A DNA stretch of 35,467 nucleotides from Oligoflexia bacterium (lineage in GTDB: Bacteria; Bdellovibrionota; UBA1018): NCBI GenBank assembly GCA_023701205.1, contig JAMPXJ010000036.1:1-35467 (forward strand). The letters run 5' to 3'. Positions 30,522 through 35,467 of the stretch are shown here, one piece after another. The translations under genes and the position numbers were made by a program. The notes beneath the pieces were generated by a model that was not told the DNA's origin, searched no databases, and saw only the letters and a list, made by a program, of their open reading frames with translations. Numbering within the stretch: position 1 is the first letter of the stretch; each line of letters opens with the position of its first letter.

Positions 30522-30608
30522 GCCCGATCTGTCTTGGCCATTGCAAACCACGATTAGCGAAAGACGACGAGAAAGAATACGTTAAAGAGGAGCCCAGAGC
30601 GGACGCGG

Positions 30609-30911
30609 CTACTTCCCGCCAAGTCCCAAGCCTTCGCCCAAAATCTCAAAAGAGGATGGGCATTTTTGACCATGGTCCAGCGCTTGGAAGTAGAGTTCGT
30701 CGACGACCGCCTGACCTCCCTTTTGAATGAGCAACTACCTGACTCCGCTCATGTCTTCCTTGAACAAGCGGGGGGAGGCCCCTTCCGCGAAAGCAAGCCA
30801 AACCTCATGATCGCCCCGCTCGATAGTCAGGCGCATCAGTTCCACTGAATGAGGCGAATTTGTATCCGAAAAAACATACCTATTGATCTCCGCATAAATA
30901 AAGCCAGTCAT
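30609..30911 (-). pseudogene. gene fragment with an in-frame stop, downstream of the IS630 remnant
   Basis: A minus-strand frame runs from ATG 30911 for 58 codons (MTGFIYAEINRY ... FKEDMSGVR), meets TAG at 30737-30735, and stays open for another 41 codons to the next stop at 30611-30609. The composition looks coding (TIERGDHEVWLAFAEGASP). Its ATG overlaps the transposase stop (ATGA) but has no Shine-Dalgarno. I do not recognise the family. It may be a decayed chromosomal gene. The plus-strand frame over the same bases is less convincing. The rest of the 30522-30908 interval shows nothing else. Confidence 0.35.
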
Positions 30912-31414
30912 CTGGCAAAAAAATTTATCGGCGCGTGCCGTATAAATGAGGACAAGATATCCGGCCGTTTCCTCAACCGGCAGATGGCCGCCTTCGCTTG
31001 AGTGAAGAGCTCCGATTCTGACTCCGGAGCCAGGTTGGCGAGCTCATGGTATTTCAGGTATCCCCAGGCATATTCGATGGGATTCAGCTCGGGGGCGTAG
31101 GGTGGCAGCTTGTGGAGGTGGATCCGCGGATGCTTTTGTCTCCAACGCTGGACCTTCTTTCCCCAATGGGCACGGAGTCCGTCCCAGATCACGATGATGT
31201 GGCGTCCTGGAAAGTTCAGCTTGAGCTGCTCAAGAAAGGCGACGCATTCGGCGGCACTTACGTTTTTTCCGGGATGAAGTCGGAAGAGCAATTGCGGTTT
31301 TCTTCCGGTTGCGGTGGTCGCAAGTGCGCCGATGGCGGAAATCTTTTTGTGAGATCTTGTTTTCGTCTTGAGAATTGGCGTTTTTCCGCAGGGAGCCCAG
31401 GTCCTTTTCACCAT
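30908..31414 (-). pseudogene. IS630-family transposase, C-terminal half only
   Basis: The frame encodes 168 residues matching the second half of an IS630-type DDE transposase: VKRTWAPCGKTPIL at the start, then IIVIWDGLRAHWGKKV with the second catalytic Asp, and LPPYAPELNPIEYAWGYLKY with the final Glu. The C-terminal helix region (LRKRPDILSSFI) is intact. The upstream part that should hold the first catalytic Asp is missing; in the correct frame a TGA occurs just before GLSPMVKRTW. The element is therefore dead. It is joined upstream to an unrelated reading frame (31408-31632), indicating deletion or recombination rather than a simple frameshift. Confidence 0.8.
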
Positions 31415-31632
31415 TGGAGAGAGCCCTCAGGCACATCCATGTTGACCTGAGCGAGCAGGTCCTTGGCCGAACGCGCGGGCCTGTATCCCTGAGTGACGAG
31501 GGTTTGAAAGACGTGCGCCATCTCGGCCAGGGTAGGGGCGCGCCCATCCTTTGCGATGAAGTGCTCCTGCTCTATGCCAATAGAGAGTTTTGCTGGATCA
31601 TTACCCCAATGATTTGAGCGGCCGGAGGTCAT
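31408..31632 (-). pseudogene. orphan coding fragment between hipA and the IS630 remnant
   Basis: A 74-residue minus-strand frame begins 7 nt after the hipA stop and reads through LAEMAHVFQTLVTQGYRPA and AKDLLAQVNMDVPE before entering the IS630 sequence out of frame and stopping. The stretch from about residue 20 to 68 has coding-like composition but I recognise no family. It has no ribosome site. It may be the start of a third gene of the hip operon that was cut by the transposon, or sequence brought in with it. Confidence 0.35.
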
Positions 31633-31639
31633 ACGTCAG

Positions 31640-32920
31640 CTAGGCCTTGGGTAGTGGCAGGTCAAATCCAGGGTAGGCGAACGCGCCCGAGATCAGCTCG
31701 CAGTGCGCCTCTGGTACACCGGCTCCTCTCGCGACCTGATACCAGGTCGACTTTACCTGCACTGCCATCTCCTTGACCAAGGTCTCGGCCTGATCCCGCT
31801 TCACCAGGAAACGCTGACATTGGGATAGGATATTTTCAGCATTAGCGAAACGGCCGGCATCTCCTACCGCCATCGCAAGATCCCGCCGCTCGACACTGAT
31901 GGGTGCAGCTGGGGTCAGGTCATAGGCTGGTGACAGCTTCCACTCCCGGTTTTTTGCGATGATCGCGTGATTGCGTGGGTGGTCGTCAATGTTTGAGATC
32001 AAGGCATTGAAGCACATCCGCTTGAATAGCTCTTTCGCATCCGCATCAGGCTGTGAGCTTGCGCGCCGAAGCTCTTCCGCGAGCAGTACGTAAGACCAGT
32101 TATCCCGTGCTGAGGGAAGCTCCTCGGCTCGCAGAAGCGTAAGCCCGCTGACCATCCGCGCTCGAAGGTAGCCATTCTCGGTTTTCTCGCGGTCAAATCG
32201 TTTCACAAGAAGCACGTCACGGCCGCCGACCGATACGAGCCGGCTCTCAGCCGTCGTAATGCCGCAGCTTCGGGCGAGTTGGAGCATTGCATGCTCAACG
32301 CGAGCATTGTTCCACTTGTCGTCGGTACGGTTGAACTTGGCGACCCAAAGGCCATCAGCGTCTTCTACAACCGCTTTTGGCCTTCCGCCTCCCATCGAGG
32401 TACCGATGAGCATGAGCTCCTCGACCTGGCCAGTAATCGCGTCAGGGGGTAGCTCCTGGTCAGCAACGATCGCATCGGCGATCGTTTGCAGCTTTTCAAG
32501 ATCGAGCGTCTGATTGAAGTGGCGGCGAGGCGCCGGGGGATTTCGATTCAAGCCAAAACCGAGGGCGCCAGCACGGTCATCAGGTGAATGCAGGAGGTAA
32601 TCCATTTCGCCGAGCTGCGCTTTTCCCGCGTTTCGCTCGATCACACGCCGACCCCAGTAATCCGGCCCTGCATCACGGATAGCTCCGAAGACGCCTTTGA
32701 GGGCTGTGGTCTCGTACGTGCGCGGCGCTAGCCTGAGCTCGATGGGATCGAATTCAACTGCGTCGGGATTCTCAAGGTAGTGCTTCCCGTAAACGAACCT
32801 GCCAAGAGAAACTCCGGCTCTTGTCGTTGTGAGCTCAAAACGCCCCGCAGTGATGGGTTGAGTCTGGCCCGGCAGGGTGATGTAGACAAAGCACTCCGAG
32901 GAGCGTGCATCAGAAGTCAT
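31640..32920 (-). CDS. hipA: HipA-family serine/threonine kinase toxin
   Basis: A 426-residue HipA-like kinase. After an N-terminal subdomain (about 1-110) come the nucleotide-binding loop GTSMGGGRPKA (173-183), the Lys strand LWVAKFNR (K195), the catalytic-loop motif SNIDDHPRNH (D312/N317 region) and the Mg-binding SPAYDLTP (D334). Kinases of this family phosphorylate translation factors such as glutamyl-tRNA synthetase and induce dormancy; here all catalytic motifs look intact. ATG 32920 is chosen because GGAGGG lies seven bases upstream inside hipB and an upstream GTG-type extension adds unrelated residues. It overlaps hipB by 11 nt, the normal antitoxin-toxin coupling. At least two operator-like repeats precede the operon. 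Confidence 0.93.
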   Translation of the reverse strand: MTSDARSSECFVYITLPGQTQPITAGRFELTTTRAGVSLGRFVYGKHYLENPDAVEFDPIELRLAPRTYETTALKGVFGAIRDAGPDYWGRRVIERNAGKAQLGEMDYLLHSPDDRAGALGFGLNRNPPAPRRHFNQTLDLEKLQTIADAIVADQELPPDAITGQVEELMLIGTSMGGGRPKAVVEDADGLWVAKFNRTDDKWNNARVEHAMLQLARSCGITTAESRLVSVGGRDVLLVKRFDREKTENGYLRARMVSGLTLLRAEELPSARDNWSYVLLAEELRRASSQPDADAKELFKRMCFNALISNIDDHPRNHAIIAKNREWKLSPAYDLTPAAPISVERRDLAMAVGDAGRFANAENILSQCQRFLVKRDQAETLVKEMAVQVKSTWYQVARGAGVPEAHCELISGAFAYPGFDLPLPKA

Positions 32921-33263
32921 TGTCCAACCCTCCGGTCTTCCCAGTCCGATGGCGAACCCGTGAACCCTCGCGGGCAAGGGCGAGCGTTTGTCCTTCTGAG
33001 TCTCGAGCCGGATCGGCTAGCGCCTCGAAGTCGTTCAAAAGACCGAACGCCCACAGAAGAGCCGTGTACACAGCGGCGCTCGTCGAGGGTTTCCCCTTTT
33101 CCGCGTCTAGTATGGCACGTACGCCGGTTCCGATCTTTTGAGCAACGTCTTCGACCGTCAACCGGCGGCGAATGCGGGCCGTCCGTAGGTTGGTTCCAAA
33201 ACGCTTGAGCGCCTGTTCGACGGCGTAAGGCGGGGCTTGAAGAAGCGTGTTACGGGCGACCAT
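32910..33263 (-). CDS. hipB: HipB-type XRE-family antitoxin and repressor
   Basis: A 117-residue protein with a Cro/C1-type helix-turn-helix (about 22-75): LRTARIRRRLTVEDVAQKIG, then a recognition helix near GVRAILDAEKGKPSTSAAVY and the closing ALLWAFGLLNDFEALAD. The tail of about 35 residues is basic and likely disordered. It should neutralise HipA and repress the operon. AGGA lies five bases before ATG 33263. It overlaps hipA by 11 nt. Palindromic repeats at 33274-33392 lie in its promoter region, consistent with autoregulation. Confidence 0.9.
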   Translation of the reverse strand: MVARNTLLQAPPYAVEQALKRFGTNLRTARIRRRLTVEDVAQKIGTGVRAILDAEKGKPSTSAAVYTALLWAFGLLNDFEALADPARDSEGQTLALAREGSRVRHRTGKTGGLDNDF

Positions 33264-33273
33264 AAGTGTCCTA

Positions 33274-33287
33274 TCGCTTGAGAGCGA
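33274..33287. promoter_or_regulatory. hip operator-like repeat 1
   Basis: TCGCT-TGAG-AGCGA, an inverted repeat located between the predicted transcription start and the hipB ATG. Read on the minus strand it contains GCTCTCAAG, shared with repeat 3. Its centre is 30 bp from that of repeat 2. Confidence 0.5.
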
Positions 33288-33302
33288 GTCTGGGGATTTT
33301 AG

Positions 33303-33318
33303 ATGCTCTTAAGAGCAT
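33303..33318. promoter_or_regulatory. hip operator-like repeat 2, perfect 16-bp palindrome
   Basis: ATGCTCTTAAGAGCAT is a perfect palindrome and overlaps the predicted -10 of the hipB promoter, so binding would block transcription directly. Confidence 0.65.
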
Positions 33319-33341
33319 ATCATGAGTGTATCGGATAGCAA
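33314..33341 (-). promoter_or_regulatory. predicted hipBA promoter
   Basis: On the minus strand TTGCTA (33341-33336), a 16-nt spacer and TATGCT (33319-33314), each matching four of six consensus bases. The -10 lies inside the perfect palindrome. Confidence 0.45.
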
Positions 33342-33376
33342 GGAAATGTTTTTGAGGGCGCCTTAATGCCAATTAG

Positions 33377-33392
33377 ATGCTCTCAAGGGCGA
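33377..33392. promoter_or_regulatory. hip operator-like repeat 3
   Basis: ATGCTCTCAAGGGCGA shares ATGCTCT and AAG with repeat 2 and GCTCTCAAG with repeat 1. A weaker half-site, TTGAGGGCG at 33352-33360, lies 30 bp from it centre to centre, the same interval as between repeats 1 and 2. Confidence 0.4.
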
Positions 33393-33512
33393 GTGACGCC
33401 TAAGTCTCGAAAAGTAAAGGCCTTTGAGTCAAAGGGGTGTAGAGTTTAGTCTTCGCGAAAGTTCACCAGCACGACTTGTTGATTTTGGTACTTCTTAAAC
33501 TGGAGGCGCCGG

Positions 33513-34168
33513 TTTCAAAAGGGACAGAAATTACCGGTTTACCGGTACCAGGGGTACAGCTATCACCAGTTTCAAAGTGGACATTTCGATGGAGCGCGTG
33601 AGGCGGTATGAGCTTTCCGCCGCAAAACGCGACCGAACCCACGCCGCCTCATGCACGATGGCCGTGGCGAGTTAAGCGCCCTGTTTCTTGCGCTTCATTT
33701 TCTCTTGCCGTTGATGTGGCCGATAGCTATCTCCCTCCATGTAAAAGACCTCGGCTTCATTGACGAGTCGATCGACGATGGCGTGGGCAATGGCGTCGTT
33801 GGCAAATATCTGGTTGAACTTCCCGAACGGGATATTGGTGGTTGCTATGGTCCCCAATTCCGAGTCGTGTCGGGAGCTGATCACCTGGAAGAATAAGTTG
33901 CTGGCCTGAGTGTCCAGCGCCACGTATCCCAGCTCGTCAATGATGAGCACCTGAGGCTTGCGGTACTTGTTGAGCTCCGATTCTAGGTTGTAGGTCTTTT
34001 GGGCGTTTTGGCCGCAGCTAAACTCAATGGCGGGCCGAGGATGAAGCTCAAGGCCGGGGGTGGGGTCCATTCATCAAGTCTAAGCTCAAACTCTCTGTCC
34101 CACAAATCCCGGCGACCCTTTGCTGTCCCTGTCCCCGGTAGACCGGTGGAAATCATCCCTTTTTAGAC
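33513..34168. mobile_element. istB: IS21-family remnant with internal deletion
   Basis: The left side (33513-33560) has AAAAGGGACAGAAATTACCGG and ACCGGTACC. The right side read in reverse (34168-34121) has AAAAAGGGATG, then ACCGGTCTACCGG and CAGGGACAGC. They align as imperfect terminal inverted repeats. TTTCAAAGTGGAC at 33570 repeats TTTCAAAAGGGAC at 33513, as expected of the repeated end motifs of IS21 elements. Between them only part of istB survives and istA is absent. An 11-bp imperfect inverted repeat (GCGTGAGGCGG, 33596-33606, with 33644-33654) lies between the left end and istB. Confidence 0.5.
33672..34070 (-). pseudogene. istB: IstB-type transposition helper ATPase, C-terminal part
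   Basis: The frame encodes 132 residues, of which roughly the last 110 match IstB: LESELNKYRKPQVLIIDELG holds Walker B, followed by LFFQVISSRHDSELGTIATTN, IPFGKFNQIFANDAIAHAIV and DRLVNEAEVFYMEGDSYR. The N-terminal half with Walker A is missing and the first 18 residues look like unrelated sequence read through the deletion joint. It cannot function as an ATPase. It lies inside the putative IS21 ends. Confidence 0.8.
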
Positions 34169-34207
34169 CGGTGCTTCCAGTCGACGAGTTCATCATCCAC
34201 CCCCCCG

Positions 34208-34390
34208 AACCACTTCAAGCGCGAACTCGGGGTCGGCGAAGCGGTCATGATCATCCCACACGAAGCCGGGAGCCGGGCGATCAATATCAAGTTTCATAAG
34301 TTCGAAGATCTCACGCCCCTGAAGATCCCGGTGATTCAGAAGCCAACGCAATCGGAATCATCGTTATGGTCATCGTTGAGGACTAATTAA
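34208..34390 (+). pseudogene. C-terminal gene fragment of unknown origin next to the IS21 remnant
   Basis: A plus-strand frame without a start codon of its own reads NHFKRELGVGEAVMIIPHEA, then AINIKFHKFEDLTPLKIPVI and a TAA at 34388-34390. The regular codon use and lack of stops suggest real former coding sequence cut at its 5' side close to the IS21 end. An internal ATG (34247) would leave about 47 residues. I do not recognise the protein. The flanks 34071-34120 and 34169-34207 show nothing else. Confidence 0.35.
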
Positions 34391-34415
34391 GCCATCGGAA
34401 CTGCAGGACGTTTCA

Positions 34416-34541
34416 ATGAACAAGATTGCGAATCAGATTCGTCGCGACAAGGGACATGACCGAACAATGCTGGATAAAGTAAACTTTTTCGCTACTTCAA
34501 CATACAGTGGAGGTCTTTCAGAAAGTATTCTAATGTTGTGA
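34416..34541 (+). CDS. possible 41-residue peptide
   Basis: ATG 34416 is preceded by AGGA at eight bases and opens MNKIANQIRRDKGHDRTMLD, ending at TGA 34539-34541, three bases before the next gene. The region is AT-richer than the metal island. The basic helical start could be a small regulatory peptide, but no family is recognised and it may be a gene remnant. Confidence 0.3.
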   Translation: MNKIANQIRRDKGHDRTMLDKVNFFATSTYSGGLSESILML

Positions 34542-34544
34542 GCC

Positions 34545-34802
34545 ATGGCGCTTTTCCGTTATTTGCTTTCAGATAAAGCTCTAGAGGTGAAACTTGGACC
34601 TTGGCTAATTCGCTCTGTGCCGTTTTCCGGCATCGAGGATGTAGAACTTGGGTACACCTTTTGGAATGAACATTGGACTAATCTTTGGCCGCCGCGATTT
34701 GTTACTGTTCGGCGCAGGACAGGGCTATTTCGGAATTTCGTAATCAATCCGGAAGATCCTGAGTCGTTCGCGGCAAAGTTACGAGAAAGTATCGGCAAAT
34801 GA
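34545..34802 (+). CDS. small PH-like domain protein
   Basis: An 85-residue protein of mostly beta strands (LEVKLGPWLIRSVPFSGIED, PRFVTVRRRTGLFRNFVI) ending in a helix (PESFAAKLRESIG). Strands followed by a C-terminal helix with the phrase 'INPEDPESF' resemble bacterial PH-domain proteins in which residues are compared with a membrane or partner surface. The ATG at 34545 has no strong Shine-Dalgarno. Its stop overlaps the next gene by 4 nt (ATGA), so it is co-expressed with the CPBP protease gene. The base composition is lower in GC than the metal island, a sign of a separate origin. Function is unknown. Confidence 0.6.
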   Translation: MALFRYLLSDKALEVKLGPWLIRSVPFSGIEDVELGYTFWNEHWTNLWPPRFVTVRRRTGLFRNFVINPEDPESFAAKLRESIGK

Positions 34803-35323
34803 ACTGGCTCCGACTAAATCGCACCGAGCTGCGACTCTTCGGTCTGCTCTTACTTGGATGCGTGATCGGGTCCATTGCGGTGGTTCCATATGCTCTTGCT
34901 CTGAGACATAACGAGCAAGGGATGTCCGCGTCCATTCTTTTGCTTTCAGCTCTGAATGCACTGATATTATATCCTGTACCAATCTATGTCGGGATTCTTG
35001 CGAAACGGACTAGCTCATTAGCTGGAGCGCCGCTTCTCGAGCATGGTCAGACTGTTGTTCTGCGAAAAAATTGGAGCAAGGCGGTCATCGCAGGGTGCGT
35101 TGCGGGGCTACTGGTTATCATGGGGGACAAACTATTTGCGATGGCCGAGCCGACGTTAGCTGCTCTTAATGCCAAGTCACCAAGCCGAGCAGCCGGATTT
35201 TTCGCTAGTTTTTATGGAGGCGTCGTCGAGGAGGTTCTGATGAGGTTTTTCCTCGTTGGACTCCTTGCGCGTATGTTGAGAAGCTTTGATAAAGCGGGAA
35301 TATGGGTAGCAATTATTATGTAA
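34799..35323 (+). pseudogene. CPBP (Abi) intramembrane protease, truncated by an insertion
   Basis: A 174-residue membrane protein with about four hydrophobic helices (11-33, 45-66, 95-110, 133-158). YGGVVEEVLMRFFLVGLL (139-156) is motif 1 of CPBP/Abi proteases, with the catalytic pair E144-E145 and R149. Family members continue with an SSLLFG..H motif and a further helix carrying the remaining zinc ligands. Here the frame stops right after FDKAGIWVAIIM, where the next segment is expected, and the following DNA has a different character. The protein therefore lacks the second and third motifs and is probably inactive. It overlaps the PH-like gene by 4 nt. Confidence 0.75.
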
Positions 35324-35382
35324 AGTCTCTGTGGCGCCCGTGAGACGTGTCCAAATAAATATGGGAATCCTCTCGAAAAGGA

Positions 35383-35394
35383 GGGGTGAACCCC
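35383..35394 (+). promoter_or_regulatory. hairpin covering the ribosome binding site of the last gene
   Basis: GGGG-TGAA-CCCC is a perfect 4-bp stem with a tetraloop, ending one base before the ATG at 35395 and including part of the Shine-Dalgarno GGAGGGG. An overlapping CCTC...GAGG pairing (35369-35384) could compete. Confidence 0.45.
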
Positions 35395-35467
35395 ATGAAC
35401 TCAATCAAACAGCGTCCGGTATCTGCTGCAATCTCGCAGCTGCGCGCCGAGATCGAAGCCTTGCCGA
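35395..35467 (+). CDS. 5' end of an unidentified gene, possibly a transposase
   Basis: ATG 35395 follows AAGGAGG by ten bases and encodes 24 residues (MNSIKQRPVSAAISQLRAEI...) before the window ends. The basic, helical start is compatible with a transposase or a DNA-binding protein, and the position just inside a suspected insertion supports the former. Too little is present to assign a family. Confidence 0.4.
   Translation, partial: MNSIKQRPVSAAISQLRAEIEALP

Larger units (their letters stand above)
35324..35467 (+). mobile_element. start of an insertion element (unassigned family), runs off the window
   Basis: Immediately after the truncated CPBP frame comes GTCTCTGTGGCGCCCGTGAGAC, with GTCTC and GAGAC as inverted arms, then a leader with AAGGAGG and an ATG at 35395. 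The abrupt change inside a conserved domain suggests a mobile-element end. No terminal repeat can be confirmed because the other end is outside the window. Confidence 0.4.

Noticed and set aside
31408..31414. Programmed frameshift joining the 31632 frame to the IS630 transposase
   Set aside because: The upstream segment does not resemble an IS630 N-terminus, no slippery sequence is seen, and the first catalytic Asp is missing.
33264..33400. CRISPR-like repeat array suggested by repeated GCTCT/AAG blocks
   Set aside because: The units are short palindromes at unequal distances next to hipB and have no spacers; operators explain them better.

Overview
The window is GC-rich, densely packed DNA from a diderm (Gram-negative) bacterium. 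It encodes outer-membrane barrels, TolC-type channels, many signal peptides and lipoboxes, and two tripartite RND efflux systems. GTG and TTG starts and ATGA-type gene overlaps are common. Nothing in the sequence fixes the taxon. The 4-TM membrane protein at 26575-27117 and the style of the metal-handling clusters remind me of Bdellovibrionota/Oligoflexia-like genomes, but that is only an impression. No rRNA, tRNA or CRISPR array was seen.

Layout. (1) 1-3745, minus strand: an arsenic operon arsR-arsM-arsC, followed by a PHP-domain phosphoesterase, an M14-type metallocarboxypeptidase and the start of an alpha/beta hydrolase. (2) 3788-4646, plus strand: a short exported peptide and a YHS-domain protein, divergent from arsR. 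(3) 4655-16262, minus strand: thirteen tightly spaced genes that could form one 11.6 kb transcription unit. In transcription order they are a NosL-like protein, a YtkA/FixH-like lipoprotein, an outer-membrane barrel, a TlpA-like thioredoxin, a second YtkA-like protein, another outer-membrane protein, a lipoprotein, a Cys-containing exported protein, a DNA-binding-type protein built of two homing-endonuclease-associated repeats, an outer-membrane channel, a CusB-like adaptor with two heavy-metal-binding modules, a CusA-like RND pump and a PepSY-type membrane protein. (4) 16433-27117, plus strand: a beta-propeller lipoprotein, a TolC-like lipoprotein, then a second complete channel/CusB/CusA system followed by CopC, CopD and a 4-TM protein. 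(5) 27127-29967, minus strand: an FtsX permease / ATPase / FtsX permease transporter, divergent from a small exported protein (30120-30521). (6) 30522-35467: a mosaic accessory region with a hipBA toxin-antitoxin module and its operator repeats, IS630 and IS21 remnants, orphan gene fragments, and a CPBP protease gene cut short where a new element begins.

How the genes fit together: most of the window is a metal and metalloid resistance island. The ars genes would reduce arsenate and methylate arsenite. The two RND systems would export soft metals (most likely copper or silver) from the periplasm and cytoplasm. NosL, CopC, CopD, the YtkA-like proteins and the YHS and HMBD modules would bind or pass copper. 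The most notable regulatory signal is a pair of near-identical ECF-sigma-type promoters (TGTCACA-N16-CGTA) in front of the second channel/CusBA/CopCD operon and in front of the 4-TM protein. This suggests a metal-responsive ECF regulon in which the 4-TM protein may be the anti-sigma factor; no sigma gene lies in the window. A second candidate regulator is the two-repeat HNH-associated protein that directly precedes the first channel/CusBA set.
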